From assembly GCA_963730785.1 (NCBI GenBank), contig CAVSTF010000002.1:124001-188000 (forward strand): DNA of 64,000 bases. Direction: 5' to 3'. The stretch is from Bog-473 sp963730785. Lineage in GTDB: Bacteria; Actinomycetota; Acidimicrobiia; Acidimicrobiales; RAAP-2. Made by a program: the position numbers and the translations under genes. Shown piece by piece: positions 1-9,041 of this stretch. The number at the start of each line of letters is the position of its first letter. Positions within the stretch are counted from its first letter, which is position 1. The notes beneath the pieces were generated by a model. That model worked only from the letters and a program-made list of their open reading frames with translations, had not been told where the DNA came from and searched no databases.

Positions 1-206
1 CCCAATCCCTCAGTGCCGGTTCCGGCGCGCTGTCGTCGGCCACCCACTGCACCACCACCAGTCCGGCCGGCCATCCGGGATGTTGGTCGGGCGCCGCCGA
101 AGTGGTGGGCATCGTGGCCGTGGTGGCCGGGGGCGGACTCTTCCTGGCTGATCTGCGCAAGGGCCGACGCAGTCGCCGCCGACTCAAGGAGGCAACAACC
201 GCATGA
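1..206 (+). CDS. C-terminal end of a membrane-anchored surface protein (partial)
   Basis: Only the last 67 codons are in the window, read in the frame that starts at base 3. The tail has a Cys pair (C-x10-C), then a hydrophobic segment (VVGIVAVVAGGGLFLADL) and an Arg/Lys-rich end. This matches the tail of the 480-residue protein at 40754-42196, which has a Cys pair, one membrane helix and an Arg-rich end, and which also precedes a Liv binding protein. The stop overlaps the next start as ATGA (203-206), exactly as at the second locus. Function unknown; it probably anchors an extracellular domain in the cell membrane. Confidence 0.6.
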   Translation, partial: QSLSAGSGALSSATHCTTTSPAGHPGCWSGAAEVVGIVAVVAGGGLFLADLRKGRRSRRRLKEATTA

Positions 207-1986
207 GTGACTCGCCAACCGACTCGGCAACCGACTCGCCAACCGACTCGCCGAAGGCCTCGCCCAAAGAAGGCCGCCTGGCCAAGTACTCGGCGCCCGA
301 TCGTCGACTGATGCGGGGCTACGGCCCGGCGGTGGTGATCGGCGGCGGCTTCCTGCTCATGGCGATCCTGGTGCCGTCCATCGCGCCGGAGCAGAACGTG
401 GGCGCCAACACCGGCACCAACACGTGGTTCGACCAAGGTGGGTGCCCCGACCGGCGCGCCTCCCGGTGGCAGCACGGCCACCACGACCACAGGCGCTGCC
501 GGGGCTCCCGGCACCGGCACCGCGACAACCACCACCGCGCCCGGGAGCTGGCGCTTCCCCAACCACCAAAGGGGCCGCCACCGCGCCCGGCGCCATCGGC
601 ACCTGCACCGGCCAAGCAGGTGCACGGCGACCCGTACTCGCCGGCCTGCGTCTCGTTCTCGGGCAACAACGGCGGCGCCACGTCGCACGGCGTCACGTCC
701 AACCAGATTGTGGTCACCGCCCGGCTGCCGTCGGGCGGGATCCAGACGGCGGACGAGGCCATCCAGCAGATCGCCGGCAAGTACAACAGCGCGCAGTTCA
801 GTGACACGGCCGCCGATGTCGAACGGCACGACCAAGGACCTCATCACCTACTTCAACGACCACTTCCAGTTCTACGGCCGCAAAATTGTCCTCAAGTACT
901 TCAACGGCCAGGGCTCGTTGGTCAACGAGGTGACCGACGCCGGTCAGGCCCAGGCGCAGGCCGACGCCATCACGGCCTCCCAGCAACTGGGTGCCTTCGC
1001 CGACGTCACGGCACTCTCGCAGCCCTATGCCGAGGCACTGTCGGCCCAGCACGTGGTCAACATCGGCGCGCCGTACATGTCGCAGCAGTGGTTCCAGGCC
1101 CAGGCGCCGTACGCCTGGAGCTTCTTCCCCAACTGCACCGACCTGGGCAACGAGGCGCCGCAAATCATGATCAAGCAGATCATCACGCAGAACGTGACCT
1201 ATGCCGGCACCGGCGTGACCAACGGGCAACCGCGCCGCATCGCCATCTTGGCCCCGGACAATCCGGTGTACCAGCAGTGCGCCAGCCAGGTGACCTCGGC
1301 GTTGGCCAAGGCCGGTCACCCCGCCGTGGCCAGCCTGTCGTACACGCTGGATCTGTCGCAGCTGTCGTCGGAAGCGGGCAGCATCGCCCAGCAGGTCATC
1401 AACGACAAGATCACCACACTCGGCTGCGGTTGCGATCCCATCACGCTGGCCTACCTCACGTCCGACCTCGATACGTCGAACTACCAACCAGAAATCGTCA
1501 ACATCGGTGCCGCCTTCACCGATGAAGATCTGGTGGGCCAACTCTTCGATCAGAGCGTGTGGGCCCACGCCGCCGGCATCACCAACAACGGCAACGTGCC
1601 GGCCTACGGCTCGTCGCTGGGCTACTTCGCCGCCAAGTCGGTCGACCCGAGTGCGGCCCCGGCCCATGAGGTCGACCTGCTCTACGAAGACCTCTACATG
1701 CTGGCCCTCGGCATTCAGCTGGCCGGGCCCGACCTCACACCGGCCAACTTCGAGAAGGGCATGTTCAACTACGCCGGCGGCAACGGCGAGTACGGCCCCT
1801 GGACGTTCAACGAGAACGGCGCGGCCAGTTCACGCCGCAGCACGAGTTCCGTTACCAATGGTGGAACCCCAACGCCACGTCCGTCTTCGATGGCGAGCAG
1901 GGCGCCTGGGTGAACGGCACGACGTGGTACACGCCAGCACCGTCCCCGCCGGCCCGGCACCGGTCTTCCCCAACGGGGTGCAGTGA
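203..1986 (+). pseudogene. Liv-type ABC transporter substrate-binding protein, frameshifted
   Basis: Pieces of one binding protein appear in successive frames. They are an N-terminal membrane helix (about residues 45-60), a Thr/Gly/Ala-rich linker, then a type I periplasmic-binding fold with GDPYSPACVSFSGNNGGAT and TYFNDHFQFYGRKIVLKYFN. The intact paralogue at 38991-40757 carries matching segments. Frame changes fall near 432, 540, 612, 815, 1827 and 1932; the first four each equal one extra base. There is no lipobox, so the protein should be tethered by its N-terminal helix. It would capture the substrate outside the cell for the permease encoded next. The lesions may be real or may be sequencing errors. 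Confidence 0.8.
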
Positions 1987-3020
1987 TCAGCTCCCTGGCC
2001 AGTTCCCCTCTCGGTGCGCGTGTCGGTTCCCTGTTGGGCCGCCGCAGTGTGCTGGTCGCCGCCGCCGCGATGGCGATGGTGCTGATCCTCTCGGCCGCGA
2101 CCCCGCACGAGGTGCCCCTCGGGCACCGTGCTCTTCGGCGTCATCTACGGCAGCCTCAACGGGTTGTTGGCCATCGGACTGGTGCTGCTCTACCGCCTGA
2201 CCCGGGCCATCAACTTCGCCTACGGCGCCATGGGCGGCGTGGCGGCCGCGGCCGGCGTCGTCGCTGTTCTTGGGTGAGCACTGGCCGTGGCCCCTGGCGG
2301 TGGTGGCCGCCCTGGTCATCGGCGGGGTCGTGGGCGGCGGCGTCGGGTCTGCTGGTCAACTGGCGCTTCGCCAAGGCGCCCCGGATGATGCTGACCGTGG
2401 CCACCATCGGCCTGGCCCAACTGCTCGGTGGCATCGCCTTCCTGTTGCCGAAGTGGCTGCACGGCCCGTCGCTGATCACCAGCTTCCGCACCGACCTCAG
2501 CTCGCTGCACTTCGAGGTCAACCCGGTGGTGTTCACCGGCAACGACATCGTGGTCATCATCGCCGTGCCGGTCGTCGTGGCCCTGGTGTCGTGGTTCCTG
2601 CTCGGCACCGACGCCGGCCGGGCCGTGCGCGCCATCGCCGACAACGCCGACCGGGTGCGCCTGCTGGGCATCCCGGCCCGCCGGCTGCTGCTGGCCGTGT
2701 GGGTGATGAGCGGCGTCATCGCCGCGCTGGCCGTGATGCTGCAGGCCCCGTCGGCCGGCGTGCCCATCGATGTGGCGGCCGGACCCGAACTGCTCCTGGT
2801 GCCGTTGGTCGCCGCCGTGGTGGCCCGGATGGAATCGCTGTGGGTGGCCTTCGTGGCCGGCATCGCGCTGGGCGTGATGGAGGAGCTGGTCCGGCTCAAT
2901 ATCTCCAAGCAGTCGATCGAGACGCCCATCTTCCTGGTCGTGGTGCTGGTCGCCCTGTTGCTGCAGCACCGGGCCAGCAGCCGGGCCGAGGCGGCCGACG
3001 AGTCATCGTGGTCGGCCTAG
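1983..3020 (+). pseudogene. LivH-like permease domain, frameshifted
   Basis: Branched-chain-amino-acid-type permease of the LivH class. It shows NGLLAIGLVLLYRLTRAINFAYGA, with the usual N-F-x-Y-G-A motif, and conserved membrane segments to about 2980. It overlaps the binding-protein stop as GTGA at 1983-1986. Frame changes near 2118, 2268 and 2340 are each explained by one surplus base (for example CCCC for CCC). The domain ends at a TAG at 3018-3020, but the same frame stays open and runs straight into the LivM-like domain. In the paralogue at 35260-38985 the two domains are one polypeptide. Confidence 0.78.
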
Positions 3021-4140
3021 GGCGCCACCCGGGCCGTGCCGGCCGTGCTGCGCGCGTTGCCCGAGGTGCGCACCCCTGATCATCGGCGGGGCCATGCACT
3101 GGCCGCACTGGTGCTCGTCCTCCCGACCTTGCTGCAGGCGTCCAACCTCGATGAGGTGAGCGTCGGCATCGTCTTCGGCCTCGGCGCCCTCTCCCTCGTG
3201 GTGTTGAGCGGCTGGGGCGGCACCATCAGTCTGGGGCAGACAGGCACTGGTCGGCGTCGGCGCCGTGGCGGCCGGCAACCTGATCATGCACACCAACACC
3301 GATCTGTTCCTCTCCCTGGTCGGCGCCGGGGTGGCCGGGGCCGCCGTGGCCGTGGTGCTGGGGCTGCCGGCGCTTGCGGGTGACGCGGCATGTACCTCGC
3401 CGTCACCACCATGGCCTTCGCCATCGCGGCCAACGACTTCTTCTTCAACCCCACCAACTTCTCCTAGGTCCTGCCGGCCAACGTGGTCCGCCCGTTGCTG
3501 TGGAAGCGGTTCGACCTGGGCAACCAGAGCGACATGTACTTCCTGTGCCTCGGCGTGCTGGTCTTCGCCATCGTGCTGGTGCAGGGCATCCGGCGGGCCC
3601 GACCCGGGCCGGGCCGTCATCGCCACCCGGGACAACCTGCGGGCGGCCGAGGCGGCTGGCGTGCCCAGCACCCGGGTGCGCCTGGGCGCCTTCGCCATGG
3701 CCGGTGTCATCGCCGGCGTGGCCGGCGGTCTCTACGTCGTCATCCTCGGGGGAGTGGGCTACCAGACGTTCCCGCCCTCGGACAGCATCTTGGTCTTCTC
3801 CATGGCCGTCATCGGTGGCCTGGGCTCCATTTCCGGCGCGCTGTGCGGCGTGGCCCTGATCGAGTGGTTGGGCATCGCCTTCCCCCAGTACCAGTTGGTG
3901 CTGACCGGCTTCGGCATGCTCGTCCTGCTCATGTTCTTCCCGAGCGGCCTGGCCGGCGCCTTCGAATGGGCGCGCGACCGGATGCTGCTGGTCATCGCCC
4001 GCCGGCGGGGCCTGTCGACCAGCGTGTGGGGTGACGCTGGATTTGCCGACGAGGTGACGGTCCGAGGCTCCGACGGCGACGGCGGCCGACGCCGCGGGTG
4101 CCGAGCGACCGCCTGTCGTCGCTGCGCAGCGGTCCCGCCG
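3021..4140 (+). pseudogene. LivM-like permease domain, frameshifted, with an in-frame TAG
   Basis: Second Liv permease. Recognisable stretches are LSLVVLSGWGGTISLGQ, the AVTTMAFAIAANDFFFNPTNF segment and VFSMAVIGGLGSISGALCGV, all aligning with residues about 345-675 of the fusion at 35260-38985. Single-base surpluses are inferred near 3240, 3375, 3383 and 3602. A TAG at 3465-3467 is a true in-frame stop, opposite a serine in the paralogue. The C-terminus runs through a low-complexity linker into an ATPase domain, again as in the paralogue. It would form the membrane channel with the LivH domain. Confidence 0.75.
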
Positions 4141-4909
4141 ATCAAACGGCGCCGGTGACGCCGACGACGCCGAGGTGTTGCTGCGCTGCTCAGTCCGTCA
4201 ACGCCGCCTACGGATCGCTGCAGGTGCTGTTCGGCATCGACCTCGAAATCCGGCGAGGCGAGATGGTGGCCCTGCTGGGCACCAACGGGGCCGGCAAGTC
4301 CAGCCTGCTCAAGACGGTCACCGGGCTGTTGCCGGCCAGCGCCGGCACCGTGCGCTTCGCCGGCGTCCGACATCACCGCCACCTCCACCGAGGAGATCGC
4401 CCGGTCCGGCCTGACCATGATGCCGGGCGGTCGCGGCATCTTCCCCTCGCTGACGGTGGCCGAGAACCTGCGAGTGGCCTCGTGGCCGATCCGTCGCCAC
4501 CGGGCCGAAGCGGAGGCGGCTCGGGCTCGAGTCGTGGCCATGTTCCCGGTGCTCGAGGAGCGATCCGATGTGGCGGCGGGCAACCTGTCGGGCGGCGAGC
4601 AGCAGATGCTGTCGTTGGCCATGGCGTTCCTGGTCCGCCCCCAACTCCTGTGCATTGACGAGCTGTCGCTCGGACTGGCACCCACCGTGGTGGCCCGCTT
4701 GATTGAGGCGGTGCGGGAGATCCACCGAGCAGGGGACCACCGTGCTCATCGTGGAGCAGTCGGTCAACGTGGCGTTGCTGGTGGCCGAGAAGGCCACCTT
4801 CCTGGAGAAGGGCACCGTGCGCTTCTCCGGCGCCAGCGCCGACCTGCTCGATCGGCCGGACCTCCTGCGGGCCGTCTTCATCGGCGGCGAGTACGGCGAG
4901 ACCCGATGA
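4141..4909 (+). pseudogene. LivF-like ATPase domain, frameshifted
   Basis: ABC ATPase of the LivF class. Walker A is GTNGAGKSS, the signature is LSGGEQQ, Walker B is LLCIDE followed by LSLGLAP, and the switch region reads VLIVEQSVNVAL. Extra bases are inferred near 4195, 4365 and 4728. The domain terminates at TGA 4907-4909, after which the same reading frame is open to the LivG-like domain. All catalytic motifs survive in the pieces, which argues that the damage is recent or artefactual. Confidence 0.78.
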
Positions 4910-4996
4910 CGGGCTGCCCATCGAGATCTCCCGATCCGTCACGTCACCCGCCACCCAGCCGCCGCAGCCGCTGAGCAGTCCAACCCCGAACTCGTC

Positions 4997-5846
4997 GTGC
5001 CCGACGCCATCCCAGTACTGGAGTGCCACGGTCTGGCCAAGCGCTTCGGTGGTGTCATCGCCGTCGATGATGTGGACCTCATCGTGCAACCCCACGAAGT
5101 CGTCGGCCTCATCGGTCACAACGGCGCCGGTAAGACCACACTCTTCGACATCATTTCGGGCTTCCTCACTCCCGAGACCGGCCGCATCTACATCGCCGGA
5201 GAAGAGGTCACCGGGATCCCACCGCACCGACGTGCCGTGGCCGGGTCTCGGTCGATCATTCCAAGAGGCTCGCTTGTATCCGTCGTTGTCGGTGATCGAG
5301 ACGATCACGGTCGCGCTCGAGCAGCACCTGGCCAGTCGAGAGCCCTTCGCCGCTGCTTTGCGCTTGCCGGCGTCAACCGATGCCGAAGCAGCCGCTGCCG
5401 CGCTGGTGGACGAGTTGATTGAACAACTTGGGTTGAACAGCTACCGGCAGCGACCCATCGGCGAGTTGTCGACCGGGACCCGGCGGATTGTCGAACTGGC
5501 CTGCGTCATGGCGCAGCGGCCGGCCGTGTTGCTGCTCGACGAACCGTCGGGTGGGGTGGCTCAGGCCGAGACGGAAGCGCTTGGACCGTTGCTACGCCAG
5601 GTGGCGCGCGATACCGATTGCGCCCTCCTCATCATCGAGCACGACATGACGCTCATGTCGGGACTGTGCGATCGCTTGGTGGCCCTAGAACTCGGCGCGA
5701 TCATTGCGCAAGGAGATCCACCGAGCGTCTTGAGTGACGCTCGAGTCATTGCCAGTTACTTGGGCACCAATGAGTCCGCTGTGCATCGTTCGGGGCGGTC
5801 CACGCCTGGCGTAGCGGTCACGCCGACGTCGACATCCGTCGACTAG
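4997..5846 (+). pseudogene. LivG-like ATPase domain, one frameshift
   Basis: ABC ATPase of the LivG class with Walker A GHNGAGKTT, a variant signature LSTGTRR instead of the usual LSxGQ, and Walker B VLLLDEPSGGVAQ. The H-loop region is ALLIIEHDMTLM. A surplus G near 5243 (GGG for GG) shifts the frame inside the GLGRSFQEARLYPSL motif; from there the frame is intact to the stop. It would energise the transporter together with the LivF-like domain. The same variant signature is in the paralogous fusion, so it belongs to this transporter family and is not a lesion. A GTG at 4997 could start a separate gene. Confidence 0.78.
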
Positions 5847-5990
5847 GCACGTTTCACCTCGCACCCCTTCGTCAAGCGGTGTTTTATTGCACTGTGACAC
5901 CCGTTAATTCGTGAGCGTCGGCAACTGCGGTTGACCTCGATACGCAGCTGCCTGCTGTTAAAACGCGGGTGCCGTATCGACCCTCCCACA

Positions 5991-6004
5991 CAAACAATTG
6001 TTTG
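5991..6004. promoter_or_regulatory. 14-bp perfect palindrome upstream of the secreted glycosidase gene
   Basis: CAAACAATTGTTTG is its own reverse complement and lies 86 bases before the chosen ATG at 6090, in a non-coding stretch. It is AT-rich against a GC-rich background, as expected of an operator for a dimeric repressor. No regulator gene adjoins it, so the binder is unknown. Confidence 0.4.
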
Positions 6005-6089
6005 GACGCGCTGCCGTGCAAGGGTCCACCCACCAGGGATTTCACGCGTATATGGTGTCAGTCTTCATGAAGGCGGAACGGGGGATGCG

Positions 6090-8507
6090 ATGACGCGTGG
6101 TCGTCTCTGGACGACGCGACTGTCCGTGTTGGGTTTGTTCTTGGCTGCCATCGGTTACATCGCCGTGGCTTCGACCACCGCCGCCAGTTCCATTCCAAAC
6201 TCGCCCGTCTTTGTCACCGCGTCTCCGTCGCCGACCTCGACCTCGGTGACAGTCAACTGGACGTATGCCACCGCTGGCGCACAAGCCGACCGAGCGTTGA
6301 TTACCACCATGTATCAAGGCACGACTGACGTCGGTTCGGTGACCTGTATTACGCCGGTCTGTTCGTCCATCGTCATTCCGGGATTGATTGCGGGGGACAG
6401 TTACACCTTCCAAGTTGAATCCGGCTCCGCTACCGGTTACTCCACCGAAACGACCAGCAACGAAATAACCGTGCAGTCGGGCTGTACGACTGCAGCGGTG
6501 TGTGTCGGAGTAAATGCCACTAACCCCGGCGCCCCCGCCGACCATGTTGCTTCAGGATTCTTGCAAGGCGTCAACAACACCACTCCCTCAGCGTTGGTGT
6601 CCCCGCTCGATGTGCAGTCGTGGCGGTCCGCCATCGGCCTACCGAACTGCACGGGCGCGCAATGCATCGGCTACGCCGAATACAACGAGATGAAGGCCTT
6701 GGCGCCATCGGCATCCTTCACCGCCATCTTGTCGGACAACTGGTACGACTACAGCTACGAGCAATATCGCGAGTGCGGCAGCCTGGCCTTCTGTGAACTG
6801 GCGGACAACGGCCAGAACTGGGGCGGCGCCGCCACACCGTGGTCGAGCTGGACCACGTACGACACCTTTATCCAGTCCGAAGTGGCGAGCGTGGTGGCCA
6901 GCGGCGCCACCGTGAACTATTGGGACCTCGTCAATGAGCCACCGTCTGAATCCAGCGCCAATGACAGCTACTTCGATGGCCCCGACGCCGGAGCCGTGAC
7001 CGCAGACGATCTCGAGCAATGGCTCCTGCATACCTACGACGACGTCATGGCCGCCGACCCGAGTGCGCATACCGTCTGTCCAAGCTTCGAGACCTACGCC
7101 GACTACCCGGGAGAGTTCCCGACCAGCGAGCAGATCCTGGACTTCTCCACCTTCTTGGCCTTTGCTGCCGCTAACAACATCAACTGCACCGCCTTCTCCT
7201 GGCACGAGATCAACAGCACGGGCACCCCCACCGACTTCAATGCCCAACCGCAAATTGCGCAATCGCATGTGAGCCGCTTCCGGGCCCTCCTGCAGGAGTA
7301 TCCGCAGTATGCGGATTCGCAGATCATCGTCAACGAGTACATCGGTTTTGCCGGAGTGGGCACGTCGGCTAGCTACACCACGGCGCCCGGTTGGGTCGCC
7401 GGATTCATCTCGTCACTCGAAGCATCTGGTATCACCGAGGCGCAGCATTCCTGCACCCCGACGTCAGGCTGCGACTCCAACTTTGACGATCTGTTTGTCC
7501 AGACCAGCGCCGGTGGTGAATCTCCCTCCGACACCTACTACCCCTACGTGTTCTACGCCGGCATGAATGGCAATCAGTTGCCCGTGACGTCGTCGGCCGA
7601 ACAGGTCAGTGGATTCTCGACGCTGAACGCGGGCACCAACACGGTCAGCCTGCTCCTGGGTCGTCATGAACTGCTCGGCAACGGGGGCAATACGGCGAAT
7701 GAAAACGTGTCCGTGACGGTGCAGCTGCCGACTTCCTTCACCGCCTCAACCGTGACGGTCCAGTCGCAGATCTTCCCCAACATCACGGGCGCCGAAGGGG
7801 TGCCGATCGTCACCACCACGGTGTTGCCCGTGACGAATGGCACGGCGACCATCTCGGTGCCTTCCATGGGTGACGAGGACGCCGACGGCTACGTCATCAC
7901 GCCAGGCGGCACGCTGGGAACCACGCCGCCGCCGACCACCACGACCACATCGCCGCCGACCACCACCACGACGTCGCCCCCCACAACCACGACGACGTCG
8001 ACCACAACCACCACCACGACGACAACGACGACAACTACGACAACGACGATCCCCACCACGACCACCACAACCACAACGGCACCGCCGACGACCACAACGA
8101 CCACGGCGCCCGGCCGGGTCTGTACGCCACCTAGCTTCCTCGGAGCGCTCTTCGGCCAAAAGCCAACCTGCACGACCACGAAGACGACTCCCACCACCAC
8201 TCCCACCACCACGACATCGCCGCCGACGACCACAACCACCACGACGCCAACGTCGGGCGGCACCACCACGACGACCACTCGACCCAAGGTGGTCTGTACG
8301 CCCCCGAGTCTCCTCGGTGCGCTCCTGGGTCAGGGTCCGACGTGTACGTCGTCATCGAGTTCGAGCGGTTCGGCCGCTGCGACACCTCAGCCTCAGGACT
8401 TCTTTGGTTGGTTGTTCGGCTTCTCCACCAACTATTCGACCACCACGTCGCCTACGTCGACAACGCCCCCGTCCAGCCTTCTGGGCTGGTTGTGGGATCT
8501 GGCCTAA
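6090..8507 (+). CDS. Secreted glycoside-hydrolase-like protein with FnIII domain and Thr-rich stalk
   Basis: 805 residues if started at the ATG that opens a typical signal peptide (MTRGRLWTTRLSVLGLFLAA). An upstream TTG at 5931 would add 53 residues before the signal, so it was not used. After the signal come a fibronectin-III-like domain (about 36-125) and a TIM-barrel-like catalytic region (about 145-430). The region has a NEP motif (Glu283, likely acid/base) and a second strand-end Glu (VNEY, Glu416, likely nucleophile), the pattern of clan GH-A enzymes such as GH39. A beta-rich segment follows, then a Thr/Pro stalk and two copies of a Cys-bounded motif. The substrate is probably a polysaccharide or glycan, but this is not shown. 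The 3' end overlaps the convergent TetR gene. Confidence 0.72.
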   Translation: MTRGRLWTTRLSVLGLFLAAIGYIAVASTTAASSIPNSPVFVTASPSPTSTSVTVNWTYATAGAQADRALITTMYQGTTDVGSVTCITPVCSSIVIPGLIAGDSYTFQVESGSATGYSTETTSNEITVQSGCTTAAVCVGVNATNPGAPADHVASGFLQGVNNTTPSALVSPLDVQSWRSAIGLPNCTGAQCIGYAEYNEMKALAPSASFTAILSDNWYDYSYEQYRECGSLAFCELADNGQNWGGAATPWSSWTTYDTFIQSEVASVVASGATVNYWDLVNEPPSESSANDSYFDGPDAGAVTADDLEQWLLHTYDDVMAADPSAHTVCPSFETYADYPGEFPTSEQILDFSTFLAFAAANNINCTAFSWHEINSTGTPTDFNAQPQIAQSHVSRFRALLQEYPQYADSQIIVNEYIGFAGVGTSASYTTAPGWVAGFISSLEASGITEAQHSCTPTSGCDSNFDDLFVQTSAGGESPSDTYYPYVFYAGMNGNQLPVTSSAEQVSGFSTLNAGTNTVSLLLGRHELLGNGGNTANENVSVTVQLPTSFTASTVTVQSQIFPNITGAEGVPIVTTTVLPVTNGTATISVPSMGDEDADGYVITPGGTLGTTPPPTTTTTSPPTTTTTSPPTTTTTSTTTTTTTTTTTTTTTTIPTTTTTTTTAPPTTTTTTAPGRVCTPPSFLGALFGQKPTCTTTKTTPTTTPTTTTSPPTTTTTTTPTSGGTTTTTTRPKVVCTPPSLLGALLGQGPTCTSSSSSSGSAAATPQPQDFFGWLFGFSTNYSTTTSPTSTTPPSSLLGWLWDLA
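7905..8115 (+). repeat. Thr-codon-rich low-complexity stalk within the glycosidase gene
   Basis: About 70 codons, nearly all ACN (Thr) with some CCN (Pro), including a run of more than a dozen Thr. Shorter Thr runs occur again at 8172-8280. Such linkers in actinobacterial secreted proteins space a catalytic domain from the cell surface and may be O-glycosylated. The repetitive DNA is prone to length change. Confidence 0.8.
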
Positions 8508-9039
8508 GCACCCAGCTCCGTAGTTCTTCGAACACTTCTCTGATGGCGTCAGGCTGAGCCGGCCGCACGAGCTGCTGGATACCAATCAACACGCTCACCG
8601 AAATCTTCGCCATGAGGGCGGCCCGCTCGGGATCGAGCCCGGTGGCAATGCTGGCTTCGGTGAGGTGGCGTAGTCGGGCGGCGTCGACGTCACGCTGCAC
8701 GGCGGCCACTCGGGGATTGCTCCAACTCCACGCTCGAATCGCCGCCTCGGCACCATGCGGCAAGCCGATGGCAATGCCCTGCAACAGTTCGAAGCGCTCC
8801 TCAATGTCATCCACTGCTTCCGACAACGCGATCAGCTTGGTGGCATGCTCCGAGGCCCAGTGAGCGAGCAACGCATCCTCGAACTCCGAGATGTCGCGAA
8901 AGTGATGATAGAAGGATCCCTTGGTGACGCCGAGCTCGCGACACAGCGCAGCAATCGTCAAGTCGTCAGGTCCATGTTCGGCCAACAACATGAAGGCCGC
9001 ATCAAAATAGGCCGAACGGCTCAGTCCCTCCGGTGGCAC
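8452..9039 (-). CDS. TetR-family transcriptional regulator
   Basis: 195 residues with a GTG start. The N-terminal helix-turn-helix is TIAALCRELGVTKGSFYHHF (about residues 28-47), followed by an all-helical ligand-binding domain without a recognisable ligand signature. It starts 2 bases after the P450 stop, so the two are co-transcribed, and it probably represses its own operon through the inverted repeat at 10331-10346. Its last 56 bases overlap the end of the convergent secreted glycosidase gene. Confidence 0.88.
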   Translation of the reverse strand: MPPEGLSRSAYFDAAFMLLAEHGPDDLTIAALCRELGVTKGSFYHHFRDISEFEDALLAHWASEHATKLIALSEAVDDIEERFELLQGIAIGLPHGAEAAIRAWSWSNPRVAAVQRDVDAARLRHLTEASIATGLDPERAALMAKISVSVLIGIQQLVRPAQPDAIREVFEELRSWVLRPDPTTSPEGWTGALST

Positions 9040-9041
9040 GC

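Noticed and set aside
319..807. Long minus-strand open frames opposite the first binding protein
   Set aside because: They are GC-skew shadows; the plus strand encodes pieces that align with the intact paralogue.
3018..3467. Stop-codon reassignment (TAG as sense)
   Set aside because: Intact genes elsewhere in the window end with TAG normally (for example at 9042 and 30516), so a changed code is not supported.
7889..8287. Val/Gly-rich minus-strand frame resembling a cell-wall protein
   Set aside because: It is the complement of the Thr/Pro stalk of the secreted glycosidase.
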